Of a DNA stretch of 64,000 nucleotides, positions 25,719-34,372 are shown piece by piece; the first letter of the stretch is position 1; each line of letters starts with the position of its first letter. The DNA is taken from NCBI RefSeq assembly GCF_035497915.1, contig NZ_DATJCS010000015.1, positions 49,059 to 113,058 on the forward strand, read 5' to 3'. Below the pieces are notes generated by a model. It did not search any database. It worked only from the letters and a program-made list of their open reading frames with translations, and was not told the origin of the DNA. The stretch is from Serpens sp035497915. Lineage in GTDB: Bacteria > Pseudomonadota > Gammaproteobacteria > Pseudomonadales > Pseudomonadaceae. The position numbers and the translations under genes were made by a program.

Positions 25719-26297
25719 TCAGCCGAACAGCACCTTGAGGTCCACGTCGGCCTTTTCCGCCTCGCTGAACTGCAACAGGGTCGCGGCGGCGAAGCCGAAG
25801 AAACGCGCCAGCAGCACATCCGGGAACTGCTCGATGCGCACGTTGTTCAGATTGACGGCTTCGTTGTACAGCTCGCGACGGTCGGCGATGCCGTTCTCCA
25901 GGGTGCTGATGCGCTGCTGCAGATGGCGGAAGCTCTCGTCGGCCTTCAGCTGCGGATAATTCTCGGCCAGCGCGAACAGCTGACCCAGCCCGGCGCGCAA
26001 GCCGCTTTCGGCCCGGCCCAGCGCCTGCACGTCATGCCGCTCGCGGGCGCTGGCCACCGCGTTACGCGCCTCGATCACCCGTTCCAGCGTGGCGCGTTCG
26101 TACTGCATGTACTGCTTGCAGGTCTCCACCAGCTTGGGCAGCTCTTCATGGCGCTGGCGCAGCAACACGTCGATGTTCGCCCAGGCCTTGCCCACCCCAT
26201 GCTTCAGGCGCACCAGGCCGTTGTACAGCCCCACCGCATAGGCCACGGCGAAGAACACCACGACCAGAACCACCGCCACCGTCAGACTCGGACTCAT
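25719..26297 (-). CDS. lemA: LemA family protein
   Basis: A 192-residue protein with one N-terminal membrane helix (VAVVLVVVFFAVAYAVG) and a long helical bundle carrying the LemA signatures YNGLVRLKHGVGKAWANIDVLLRQR and ELYNEAVNLNN. This is the small LemA/MamQ-like protein, unrelated to the GacS kinase once also called LemA. It is the first gene of a two-gene unit with the GIDE protein. Its role is not established; membrane-remodelling functions are suggested for the family. Confidence 0.85.
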   Translation of the reverse strand: MSPSLTVAVVLVVVFFAVAYAVGLYNGLVRLKHGVGKAWANIDVLLRQRHEELPKLVETCKQYMQYERATLERVIEARNAVASARERHDVQALGRAESGLRAGLGQLFALAENYPQLKADESFRHLQQRISTLENGIADRRELYNEAVNLNNVRIEQFPDVLLARFFGFAAATLLQFSEAEKADVDLKVLFG

Positions 26298-26337
26298 GCA
26301 ACCCCCGCAATGTCGTTGCGCGAAAAGGACTCGGAGT

Positions 26338-27369
26338 CTATGGCCAGAGACAGATCGGCGGGTTGATCGGCCCCGCATTCGCGCGTTGCCGCCACGCCTG
26401 CGGCGAGACCCCGCTCCAGCGCCGGAAGGCCCGCGAGAACGCGGTTTCGTCGCCATAGCCCAGGTGCAGCGCCAGCTCGGTGATCGACTGGCCCGACTGG
26501 CGCAGCTGCTGGCAGGCTTCCTGGTAGCGCACCCGGTCGAGCAGGGCGCGGAAGCTGACCCCGCGCGCCTGCAGGGTTTTCTGCAGCACACGCGGGTGCT
26601 GGCCGAGCAGGCGGGCGGCCACCGGCAGGCTGGCTTCGCCGGTGGTGAGGATCGACTGCAGCACGTAGCACAGCTGCGCCACCGGATCCTCGGCGATGTC
26701 CGCCTGGCCGGCGAACTCGGCCAGCAGGTGCGAACGCAACGGGGCGGCCTGGGCCAGCGGGCGACGGCTCACCAGCCCGCGGTCGGTGATGAAGGCGTTG
26801 CGCGCCTGGCCGAAGCGCACCTCACAGCCGAAGAACGCCTCGTAGTGCGGCAACGACCCGCGCGCCTCGTGGCGAATCTCCAGCCGCCTCGGCCGCCAGG
26901 CCTCACCGAACAGACTGCCCAGGCTGCGGTGCACCACCCCCAGCCCCAGTTCCAGCAGCTGGCGCGTGTCGATGTGCTCGCGCAGCGTCAGGCTGTAGCG
27001 CACCTCCAGGGCATCGCCCTGCTCCGCCGTCGCCAGTTCGATGCCCTGGGCGTGCAGGTGCACGTAGTTGCGGGTCAGGCGCAGTACCTCGGGAAAGCTT
27101 TCCGCCTGAGCGAGCAACAGACCGAACGGACCGAGGATCAGGTAATCGTGTCGGCGGCTCAGGTGCAGGCCGAACAGCGGATTGCCGGAGCGCTCGGCGG
27201 CCAGGGCCAGCGCCTGGCCGAAGCGTGCGTAGGGCACGTACAGGTCGCGGCGCTGCAGCACCTCGGGGTCCAGGGCGCAGCGTTCGAGCAGGGGGAGCGG
27301 GTCGAGGCCGTTGGCGCGGCACAGCGCTTCGAAACCGATGAACACCGCGCTGCGGGCGATCTGGGTCAT
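26338..27369 (-). CDS. AraC-family transcriptional regulator (OruR/ArgR-like domain)
   Basis: A 343-residue regulator with an N-terminal arabinose-binding-like effector domain of the kind in OruR and VirS (LLERCALDPEVLQRRDLYVPY) and a C-terminal double helix-turn-helix (YQEACQQLRQSGQSITELALHLGYGDETAFSRAFRRWSGVSP). The start ATG 27369 gives TQIARSAV. It is divergent from the FAD oxidoreductase gene 87 bp away, which is its most likely target. Confidence 0.85.
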   Translation of the reverse strand: MTQIARSAVFIGFEALCRANGLDPLPLLERCALDPEVLQRRDLYVPYARFGQALALAAERSGNPLFGLHLSRRHDYLILGPFGLLLAQAESFPEVLRLTRNYVHLHAQGIELATAEQGDALEVRYSLTLREHIDTRQLLELGLGVVHRSLGSLFGEAWRPRRLEIRHEARGSLPHYEAFFGCEVRFGQARNAFITDRGLVSRRPLAQAAPLRSHLLAEFAGQADIAEDPVAQLCYVLQSILTTGEASLPVAARLLGQHPRVLQKTLQARGVSFRALLDRVRYQEACQQLRQSGQSITELALHLGYGDETAFSRAFRRWSGVSPQAWRQRANAGPINPPICLWP

Positions 27370-27456
27370 GGCGGTCCTCGTTCGCAAAATGTCAGGCCGG
27401 GCCGCGCCAAGGCTGCCTATGCTCGCCCGCAAAAACAAGAACTACGCCGAGGACAC

Positions 27457-29064
27457 ATGAGCGACTCCCTGCACCACGCCGATACCCTGGTGATCGGCGC
27501 CGGCCTGGCTGGCATCGTCACCGCGCTGGAACTGCTCGACCAGGGGCAGCGCGTCACCCTGCTGGACGCCGGCCCGCGCGCGGCCTGCGGCGGCCAGGCC
27601 AACGAGGCGTTCGGCGGCCTGCTGCTCAGCGAGACCCCGGAGCAGAAGCGCAACGGCATTGAGGACTCGCCCACGCTGTTCCTCGCCGACTGGCTGCGCG
27701 CCGCGCAGTTCGCGCCGGACGCGCAATGGGGCCCGCGCTGGGCCGAGGACTACGTGGCGCGCAATCGCGTGGAGATCTATGACTGGCTGCGCGGTCAGGG
27801 CATCAGCTTCTTCCCTGCCGTGCAGTGGGTGGAGCGAGGCAACCAGGGCGACGGCAATTCCGTGCCGCGCTACCACGTGGCCTGGGGCTGCGGGCGCGGG
27901 CTGGTCGGCACGCTGGCCGCGCGACTGTTCGCCCACCCGCGCCGTTATCTGCTGGACCTGCTCTTCGAGCACCGTGTGGACGGCCTGGAACGCCACAACG
28001 GCGCGGTCAGGGGCTGTCACGGGCACAATCCGCAGGGCGCGTTTCGCGTGCAGGCCGAACAGGTGGTGGTGTGCACCGGCGGCATCGGCGGCGACCTCGC
28101 CCGGGTGCGCCAGCACTGGGACACGGCGCTGTACGGCCCCTGCCCCGACAACCTGCTCAGCGGCACCCCGCCGTGCGCCGACGGCGCCCTGCACGATCAG
28201 GTGCGGGCCGTGGGCGGCCAGGTGGTCAACCTGCAGCAGATGTGGAACTACGCCGCCGGCATCGCCCATCCCGAACCCGAATACCCCAACCACGGGCTGA
28301 GCCTGATTCCGCCGCGTTCGGCGCTGTGGCTGGATGCCTATGGGCGGCGCATCGGCCCGCAGCCGCTGGTCACCGGATTCGACACCCATGATCTGTGCAA
28401 GCGCGTCGGCCGGCTGCCCGGCCAGTACAGCTGGCAGCTGATGAACTGGCGCATCGCGATCAAGGAAATGGCCATCTCCGGCACGGATACCAACCCGCTG
28501 TTCCGCGACCGCAAGCTGATCAGGCTGATCTGGCAGACCCTCACCGGCAACAAGGAGCTGGTGAACTGGATGCTGGAGCGCTGCCCGGACGTGGTGCGCG
28601 GCAACACGCTGGAAGAACTGGCCGAGCGCATGAACGCCCTCGGCCCGCTGCCGGTCGACCTGGCCGGCATGCGTGCCGATGTGCAGGCCTACGACGCCAT
28701 GCTCGAACGCGGGCTGGCGCTGCACAACGACGACCAGCTGCGCCGCCTGGCCCAGTTGCGCCAATGGCGCAGCGATCGCTTGCGCACCTGCAAGAACCAG
28801 CCAATCCTCGATGCCAAGGCCGGCCCGCTGATCGCCATCCGTGAGCGCATCATCAGCCGCAAGAGCATGGGCGGCATGCTCACCGACCTGCAGTCGCGGG
28901 TGCTCGACGCGAAAGGCCAGCCCGTTCCCGGACTGTACGCGGCCGGCGAGGCGGCGGGCTTCGGGGGCGGCGGGATCAGTGGCATTCGTTCGCTGGAGGG
29001 GACGTTCCTCAGCAATTGCGTGTTCAACGGCCGCCGCGCGGCACAGGCGATTGCGCGGGGGTGA
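27457..29064 (+). CDS. FAD-dependent oxidoreductase of the fumarate reductase/KstD type
   Basis: A 535-residue flavoprotein. The dinucleotide fold is VIGAGLAGIVTALELLDQG at the N-terminus. ARRAA and the C-terminal GLYAAGEAAGFGGGGISG with GTFLSNC form the second FAD contact and are typical of succinate dehydrogenase/fumarate reductase and 3-ketosteroid dehydrogenase relatives. No signal peptide or heme motif is visible, so it is cytoplasmic. The divergent AraC regulator suggests induction by its substrate. The substrate is not evident, and neighbours give no complete pathway. Confidence 0.8.
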   Translation: MSDSLHHADTLVIGAGLAGIVTALELLDQGQRVTLLDAGPRAACGGQANEAFGGLLLSETPEQKRNGIEDSPTLFLADWLRAAQFAPDAQWGPRWAEDYVARNRVEIYDWLRGQGISFFPAVQWVERGNQGDGNSVPRYHVAWGCGRGLVGTLAARLFAHPRRYLLDLLFEHRVDGLERHNGAVRGCHGHNPQGAFRVQAEQVVVCTGGIGGDLARVRQHWDTALYGPCPDNLLSGTPPCADGALHDQVRAVGGQVVNLQQMWNYAAGIAHPEPEYPNHGLSLIPPRSALWLDAYGRRIGPQPLVTGFDTHDLCKRVGRLPGQYSWQLMNWRIAIKEMAISGTDTNPLFRDRKLIRLIWQTLTGNKELVNWMLERCPDVVRGNTLEELAERMNALGPLPVDLAGMRADVQAYDAMLERGLALHNDDQLRRLAQLRQWRSDRLRTCKNQPILDAKAGPLIAIRERIISRKSMGGMLTDLQSRVLDAKGQPVPGLYAAGEAAGFGGGGISGIRSLEGTFLSNCVFNGRRAAQAIARG

Positions 29065-29079
29065 TGAAAAACTTTTTTT

Positions 29080-29147
29080 GTAGGAGCGGCTTCAGCCGCG
29101 ATAACCCGGCAGGCTGCCCACCCGATCGCGGCTGAAGCCGCTCCTAC
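29080..29147. repeat. REP pair (inverted palindromic REP elements)
   Basis: Two perfectly complementary 23-bp arms lie at 29080-29102 and 29125-29147 with a 22-bp spacer; the outer end reads GTAGGAGCGGC. This is a standard Pseudomonas REP doublet, placed between the oxidoreductase and decarboxylase genes. A T run (29073-29079) precedes it. Confidence 0.9.
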
Positions 29148-29185
29148 AACAGCTCTGAACAACAACGATCAACAAGGAGCAGGAC

Positions 29186-30913
29186 ATGAAGAAGACCGGC
29201 GCGGCACTGGCGCGTTTCGCCCTGGAGCAGTTGGGCGCGCGTTTCACCTTCGGCATTCCCGGCGTGCACAACACCGAGCTGTATGACGAACTGAACGCCT
29301 CGGAGAAGATTCAGCCGGTGCTGGTCACCCACGAATGTGGCGCGGCGTTCATGGCCGATGCGGTGAGCCGCACCAGCGACAGCATCGGCACGCTGGTGAT
29401 CGTGCCGGCGGCCGGCGTCACCCACGCGGCCAGCGGCATCGGCGAGGCCGGGCTGGACGGCATTCCGATGCTGATCATTTCCGGCGGCATCCACAGCGAC
29501 AGCCCCTACCGCTACCAGTTGCACGACATCGACCAGCATGCCCTGCTCAAGCCGATCACCAAGGCCACGTTCCGCATCGGCAGTCATGCCGAGGTGATTC
29601 CCACCCTGTACGAGGCCTACCGCATCGCCACCGGCGGCGAGCCGGGACCGGTGTTCGTCGAGCTGCCGTACAACATCGGCAACTTCCTCGGCGAGGTGGA
29701 CGAGATGCCGGCCTTCCAGCAAGCCATCGCCGCCCCGCAAGAGAACGCCGACGCCATCCGCGAGGCGGCGCGCCTGCTGGTCAGCGCCAAGCGTCCGGGG
29801 CTGTTCCTCGGCTGGGGCGCCGTCGGTGCGCAGGCCGAGCTGGTGCGCCTGGCCGAGCTGCTGGATGCGCCGGCCTGCACCACCCTGCAGGGCCTGAGTG
29901 CGTTCCCTGGCAATCATCCGCTGCACGTGGGCATGGGCTTCGGCGATTACGCCGTGCCGGCGGCCGCCAACGCCTTCGACGGCTGCGACTGCCTGCTGGC
30001 GGTGGGCACGCGCTTTTCGGAAATTCCCACCGGCAGCTACAGCATGCCGGTGCCGGACTGCCTGATTCACGCCGACATCAACCCGGAGGTGTTCAACGCC
30101 AACTTCCCCGCCCGGATGACCCTGCAGGGCGATGCCGCGCAGCTCATTCCGGCGCTGCTGCGCGAAGTGGAAGCGCTGCAACCGGCCGCGCGCAGCGGCA
30201 TGGCCGAGCGCATCCGCGCCGACAAGGCGGCCTATCACCAGGAATGGCTCAAGCACGACAGCCAGGGCCGGGTGAATCCGGCGCATTTCTTCGGCGAACT
30301 GCGCAGCCAGCTGGGCGACGAGGCCATCGTGGTCGCCGACGACGGCAACCACACCTTCCTGATCGCCGAGCTGATGCCGATCCACGGCCCGCGCCGTTAC
30401 CTGTCGCCCAGCGACTTCAACGCCATGGGCTACTGCATCCCGGCGACCATCGGCGCCAAGCTGGCCAATCCGGACAAGGCCGTGGTGGGCGTGGTGGGCG
30501 ACGGCGCGCTGCGCATGACCGGCCTGGAACTGCTCACCGCCAGCCAGCTCAAGCTGGGCGTGCCACTGTTCGTGTTCAACGACGGCGAGCTGTCGCAGAT
30601 CGCCCAGGCCCAGGAGATTCCCTATAACCGCAAGACCTGCACCGTGCTGCAGCCGCTGAACGTCAGGGCGCTGGCCGAAGCGACCGGGGCCGCCTTCGTG
30701 GCCATCGACGGCAACGAGGGCTGCGCCGAGGGCATCCGCCAGGCGCTGGAGCTGGCCGCGCAGCACCGCCCGGTGCTGGTGGATGTGCGCGTCGATTATT
30801 CCAAGCGCACCCGCTTCACCCAGGGGGTGGTCAAGGCCACCCTCAAGCGCTTCACGCCACGGGACAAGGTACGGGTGATCGGGCGCGCGCTGTGGCGCCG
30901 GGTGACCGGCTGA
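29186..30913 (+). CDS. Thiamine diphosphate-dependent decarboxylase/synthase-family enzyme
   Basis: A 575-residue enzyme with the three ThDP domains. The Pyr domain holds the catalytic glutamate in THECGAAFMADA (near 51). The central domain has PACTTLQGLSAFPGNHPLHVG. The PP domain has GDGALRMTGLE ending in VFNDGELSQIAQ, the Mg/ThDP motif. It resembles the decarboxylase-like acetolactate synthase family (5-guanidino-2-oxopentanoate decarboxylase AruI and relatives) more than true acetolactate synthase, and there is no regulatory subunit gene. The AAGGAG Shine-Dalgarno sits at good spacing. Its stop codon is immediately adjacent to that of the convergent prmB gene. Confidence 0.82.
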   Translation: MKKTGAALARFALEQLGARFTFGIPGVHNTELYDELNASEKIQPVLVTHECGAAFMADAVSRTSDSIGTLVIVPAAGVTHAASGIGEAGLDGIPMLIISGGIHSDSPYRYQLHDIDQHALLKPITKATFRIGSHAEVIPTLYEAYRIATGGEPGPVFVELPYNIGNFLGEVDEMPAFQQAIAAPQENADAIREAARLLVSAKRPGLFLGWGAVGAQAELVRLAELLDAPACTTLQGLSAFPGNHPLHVGMGFGDYAVPAAANAFDGCDCLLAVGTRFSEIPTGSYSMPVPDCLIHADINPEVFNANFPARMTLQGDAAQLIPALLREVEALQPAARSGMAERIRADKAAYHQEWLKHDSQGRVNPAHFFGELRSQLGDEAIVVADDGNHTFLIAELMPIHGPRRYLSPSDFNAMGYCIPATIGAKLANPDKAVVGVVGDGALRMTGLELLTASQLKLGVPLFVFNDGELSQIAQAQEIPYNRKTCTVLQPLNVRALAEATGAAFVAIDGNEGCAEGIRQALELAAQHRPVLVDVRVDYSKRTRFTQGVVKATLKRFTPRDKVRVIGRALWRRVTG

Positions 30914-31831
30914 TCAGGAACGCCGGCTGCGGAACAGTGCCTGGTGCTCCCGACACTGCTTCGCCGCCAGCAGGAACACGCCGTGGCCACCGTTCTCGAA
31001 GTCCAGCCAGGTGAAGTCCACTTCCGGGTAGAGGGCTTCGACATGCACCTGGCTGTTGCCGACTTCCACCACCAGGATGCCCTGCTCGGTGAGGTGGTCG
31101 GCGGCTTCGGCCAGCATGCGCCGCACCAGGTCCAGGCCGTCGTCGCCACAGGCCAGGCCCAGGGCCGGCTCGTGGTGGTACTCGTCCGGCATGTCGGCGA
31201 AGTCTTCGGCGTCCACATAGGGCGGATTGGAAACGATCAGGTCGAAGCGCTGGCCGGGCAGGCCGTCGAAACCATCGCCCTGCACGGTGTAGACGCGCTC
31301 TTCCAGACCATGCCGCTCGATGTTGCAGTTGGCCACTTCCAGCGCCTCGAAGGACAGGTCGCCGAGCACCACTTCCGCGTCGGGGAAGGCATAGGCGCAG
31401 GCGATGCCGATGCAGCCCGAGCCGGTGCACAGGTCGAGGATGCGCGCCGGCTCGGCCGGCAGCCAGGGCGCGAAACGCTGGCTGATCAGTTCGGCAATCG
31501 GCGAGCGTGGCACCAGCACGCGCTCGTCCACCTTGAACGGCAGGCCGCAGAACCAGGCCTCGCCGAGCAGGTAGGCGGTCGGCACGCGTTCGCTGACGCG
31601 GCGCTCGATCAAGCTGCCGAGCAGGTCGCGCTCGTGATCCTCCAGCCGACAGTCCAGGTAGGCGTCGGTCATTTCATACGGCAGATGCAGGGCACCCAGC
31701 ACCAGCATGCGGGCCTCGTCCCAGGCGTTATCGGCTCCATGCCCGAAATAGATCTCCTCAGCCTGGAATCGGCTGACCGCCCAGCGAATGTAATCACGCA
31801 AGGTACGAAGGCGGGTGGGCAGAACGGACAC
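30914..31831 (-). CDS. prmB: Ribosomal protein L3 N5-glutamine methyltransferase
   Basis: A 305-residue SAM-dependent methyltransferase of the HemK family that methylates a glutamine in ribosomal protein L3. It has the SAM-binding ILDLCTGSGCIGIACAYAFP and the substrate loop VSNPPYVDAEDFADMP, with PRSPIAELI before them as in PrmB. The start is a GTG at 31831 with GGAGAG eight bases upstream; the frame is open further up without a better site. The divergent cysteine hydrolase, small membrane protein, Smr and folE genes next to it match the arrangement in other pseudomonads. Confidence 0.93.
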   Translation of the reverse strand: MSVLPTRLRTLRDYIRWAVSRFQAEEIYFGHGADNAWDEARMLVLGALHLPYEMTDAYLDCRLEDHERDLLGSLIERRVSERVPTAYLLGEAWFCGLPFKVDERVLVPRSPIAELISQRFAPWLPAEPARILDLCTGSGCIGIACAYAFPDAEVVLGDLSFEALEVANCNIERHGLEERVYTVQGDGFDGLPGQRFDLIVSNPPYVDAEDFADMPDEYHHEPALGLACGDDGLDLVRRMLAEAADHLTEQGILVVEVGNSQVHVEALYPEVDFTWLDFENGGHGVFLLAAKQCREHQALFRSRRS

Positions 31832-32000
31832 TGTGTAATCTCTCCGGGGCAAATTGCGCGGCAGTTTATCCCATGCGCGAACCGTCCGTCCCGCGCAAAC
31901 GGCCAAGCGCCATCATTTTGATGCTGGAAAAACGTCGTAGACGATTCACAAGCGCGCCCACTGCCGCTACATTGCCGTCCTCGCTTGCCAGGAGATAGTC

Positions 32001-32594
32001 ATGTCCCAGCCGCTTTCCATGCTCAAACTCTACGGTCGCGCCTACGCGCCGGCCACGCTGGGCAATGCCACCCTGCTGATCATCGACCCGCAGATGGAAT
32101 ACCGCATGGGCACGCTGGCCCTGCCGGGACTGGCACCGGCACTGGAACAGATCGGCGAACTGCTGACTGCCGCCCGCGCGCAGAAGCGCCCCATCATTTT
32201 CGTACGTCACCTGGGCATTCCCGGCGGCCTGCTCGATCCCCAGGGGACGCGTGGCCACTTCCTGCCCGAGCTGGCGCCGCAACCCGGCGAAACCGTGGTG
32301 GAAAAACGTCAGCCGAACGCCTTCTGCGGCACCGACCTGAACGACCGGCTGATGGCCCACGGGCATCTGGACCTGATCGTCTGCGGCTTCATGACCCATT
32401 CGAGCATCAGCAGCACCGTGCGCGCCGCCAAGGACTACGGCTTCCGCTGCACCCTGGTGGATGCCGCCATCGCTACCCGTGACATTCCGCTGGGCGATGG
32501 CACCCTGGCGGCCGCCGACCTGCACCGCATGGAAATGGCCGCCCTGGCCGACAACTTCGCCGTGGTCGTGCCCAAGGCCCGCGACGTGCTTTGA
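32001..32594 (+). CDS. Isochorismatase-fold cysteine hydrolase relative with serine at the nucleophile position
   Basis: A 197-residue protein with the Rossmann-like isochorismatase fold. The catalytic triad of the family is Asp-Lys-Cys. Here D29 (LLIIDPQMEY) and K102 (VVEKRQPNAF) are present, but the position of the cysteine in GxxTxxC is serine 135 (GFMTHSSISSTVRAA; codon AGC at 32403). It may be inactive, use a different mechanism, or bind a ligand. The gene belongs to the conserved prmB-folE neighbourhood and is divergent from prmB. Confidence 0.75.
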   Translation: MSQPLSMLKLYGRAYAPATLGNATLLIIDPQMEYRMGTLALPGLAPALEQIGELLTAARAQKRPIIFVRHLGIPGGLLDPQGTRGHFLPELAPQPGETVVEKRQPNAFCGTDLNDRLMAHGHLDLIVCGFMTHSSISSTVRAAKDYGFRCTLVDAAIATRDIPLGDGTLAAADLHRMEMAALADNFAVVVPKARDVL

Positions 32595-32660
32595 ATCGCC
32601 CCGTGCGAACCTGCGTGACCGTCACCGGTCACAGTTCGGTTGGCTGCACGGTGCGACAGC

Positions 32661-32972
32661 ATGAAACGCGACCCCTTCCTCTCCTCCCCCTCCCGAACAC
32701 CGCGCCGTTGGAGCTGGCGGCTGGGCGGCATCGCCGGCGCGCTGGGCGCCACCCTCGGCGTGCTACTGATGTTGGCCGGCATCGCCGGCCTGCTGGGCCG
32801 GCCGCCCGCCCTGGGCGAACTCAACGACTCGCCCGGCGAGGGCTGGCAACTGCTTGTGGCGGGTATCGTGCTGCTGGCGGCGGGCATCTTCATCTGGCGC
32901 CTGTGCCGGCAACGGCTGCGCATCCGCACCGATCTGGGTCTTTCGCCACACCTGAGAAACAAGCGCGAGTAA
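32661..32972 (+). CDS. Small two-helix membrane protein, unknown
   Basis: A 103-residue protein with a basic N-terminus and two membrane helices (GIAGALGATLGVLLMLAGIAGLL; LLVAGIVLLAAGIFIW), ending in a basic tail. It lies between the cysteine hydrolase relative and the Smr gene, 24 bp before the latter, probably in the same operon. No family is recognised. Confidence 0.7.
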   Translation: MKRDPFLSSPSRTPRRWSWRLGGIAGALGATLGVLLMLAGIAGLLGRPPALGELNDSPGEGWQLLVAGIVLLAAGIFIWRLCRQRLRIRTDLGLSPHLRNKRE

Positions 32973-32995
32973 ACTAGCGGCCCTCAGGAGGTCGC

Positions 32996-33556
32996 ATGAA
33001 CCAAGACGACGATTTTTCCCTCTTCAGCCAGGCCGTGCGCGGCGTGCGCCGCATCCAGGACGATCGCGCCGAGACCGGCAAGCCGCGCGCCGACCGGCAG
33101 CAACTGGTCAGTCGCCGGCAGAATGCCACCCAGCGCAGCGAAGGCATCCGCGTGGACGGCCTGTCCGACCAGTTCGTCATCGACGTGGGCGCCGAGGACG
33201 AACTGCACTGGGCGCGCGATGGCGTGCAGGAAGGCCAGATGCGCAAGCTCAAGGCCGGGCAGATCGCCTTCGAGGGCAGCCTCGACCTGCACGGCATGAC
33301 AGTGGAGAAGGCCCGCGAGACGCTCTGGGAGTTCCTCGCCGAGGCCGCGAAGCTGGAGGTGCGCTGCGTGCGCGTCACCCACGGCAAGGCCGCGCGCCTG
33401 GACGGCAAGCGCCCGCTGATCAAGAGCCACGTCAACACCTGGCTGCGCCAGCACCCCCAGGTGCTCGGCTTCAGCTCCTGCCTGCCGCGCCACGGCGGCA
33501 CCGGCGCCCTTTACGTTCTGCTCAAACGCACCATGCTGGATGGACGCGACGAATGA
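32996..33556 (+). CDS. smrA: Smr-domain DNA/RNA endonuclease-like protein
   Basis: A 186-residue stand-alone Smr protein. The C-terminal Smr domain starts at about residue 95 with SLDLHGMTVEKARE, and includes VRVTHGKA and SCLPRHGGTGALYVLLKR, the conserved DxH and HGxG motifs. Smr domains nick or bind nucleic acids, and recent work ties some to mRNA cleavage at stalled ribosomes. The start follows a full AGGAGG. It lies 78 bp before folE. Confidence 0.85.
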   Translation: MNQDDDFSLFSQAVRGVRRIQDDRAETGKPRADRQQLVSRRQNATQRSEGIRVDGLSDQFVIDVGAEDELHWARDGVQEGQMRKLKAGQIAFEGSLDLHGMTVEKARETLWEFLAEAAKLEVRCVRVTHGKAARLDGKRPLIKSHVNTWLRQHPQVLGFSSCLPRHGGTGALYVLLKRTMLDGRDE

Positions 33557-33634
33557 CGCTCCGGCTTGCAGCCTGACGCTCGCATCCCTACCCTGCGCGC
33601 CTTGCGCTTATTTCCATGCCGCTTAGGTAATCCC

Positions 33635-34180
33635 ATGTCACTGGAAAAAAACTACAGCTCGATCCTCGAACAACTCGGCGAGGATGTCGCCCGCGAAGGC
33701 CTGCGTGATACGCCCAAGCGCGCCGCCAAGGCCATGCAGTTTCTCTGCCGTGGCTACGAGCAGACGCTGGAAGAAGTCACCAACGGCGCGCTGTTCAGCT
33801 CCGACAACAGCGAAATGGTGCTGGTGAAGAACGTCGAGCTGTATTCGCTGTGCGAACACCACATGCTGCCCTTCATCGGCAAGGCCCACGTGGCCTACAT
33901 GCCCAACGGCAAGGTGCTGGGCCTGTCCAAGGTGGCGCGCATCGTCGACATGTACGCCCGCCGCCTGCAGATCCAGGAAAACCTCACCCGGCAGATCGCC
34001 GAGGCCATCGAGAAGGTCACCGGCGCCGCCGGCGTGGCGGTGGTCATCGAGGCCCAGCACATGTGCATGATGATGCGCGGCGTGGAGAAGCAGAACTCCT
34101 CGATGGTCACCTCGGTGATGCTCGGCCAGTTCCGCAGCAATGCCGCCACGCGCAGCGAATTTCTCAGCCTGATTCGCTGA
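33635..34180 (+). CDS. folE: GTP cyclohydrolase I
   Basis: A 181-residue zinc enzyme that turns GTP into 7,8-dihydroneopterin triphosphate, the first step to folate, and also the substrate of QueD in preQ0 synthesis. Zinc and active-site residues are visible in SLCEHHMLPF and EAQHMCMMMRG, with YMPNGKVLGLSK between them. It is the type IA enzyme and not the zinc-independent FolE2 (COG1469) fold. It is somewhat short for the family but complete. It could supply the queCDE operon 14 kb to the right. Confidence 0.95.
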   Translation: MSLEKNYSSILEQLGEDVAREGLRDTPKRAAKAMQFLCRGYEQTLEEVTNGALFSSDNSEMVLVKNVELYSLCEHHMLPFIGKAHVAYMPNGKVLGLSKVARIVDMYARRLQIQENLTRQIAEAIEKVTGAAGVAVVIEAQHMCMMMRGVEKQNSSMVTSVMLGQFRSNAATRSEFLSLIR

Positions 34181-34200
34181 GTTTCCCTGCGGGGTCGGCC

Positions 34201-34233
34201 AAGGGGGCTTCGCGACGGAAGTCGCAGCCCCTT
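34201..34233 (+). terminator. Hairpin after folE
   Basis: AAGGGGGCTTCGCGAC pairs with GTCGCAGCCCCTT across a GGAA loop, 20 bp after the folE stop. It has no T run beyond the paired TT, so termination efficiency is uncertain. Confidence 0.5.
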
Positions 34234-34329
34234 GCAGAGTGCTTGCTAGAGCCCTTGAGGCTGTGATTAAGTCCGACGGACCGACTATCGACCAGACAGT
34301 CGTCAGCCTCATCGCCCCCTTAAGGAAAA

Positions 34330-34371
34330 ATGAAATTCGCTCCCAACCCGGCGGGTGCGAAACCGGACTGA
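34330..34371 (+). CDS. Possible 13-codon leader peptide
   Basis: AAGGA, then ATG AAA TTC GCT..., gives MKFAPNPAGAKPD and a TGA two bases before the ATG of the lipoprotein hydrolase gene. The good ribosome site and the tight spacing to the next start suggest translational coupling. The peptide is very short and may be fortuitous. Confidence 0.3.
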   Translation: MKFAPNPAGAKPD

Positions 34372-34372
34372 C

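Noticed and set aside
29080..29147. Intrinsic terminator at the REP pair
   Set aside because: The T run lies before the hairpin in the direction of transcription, and the arms match the REP family, so it is listed as a repeat.
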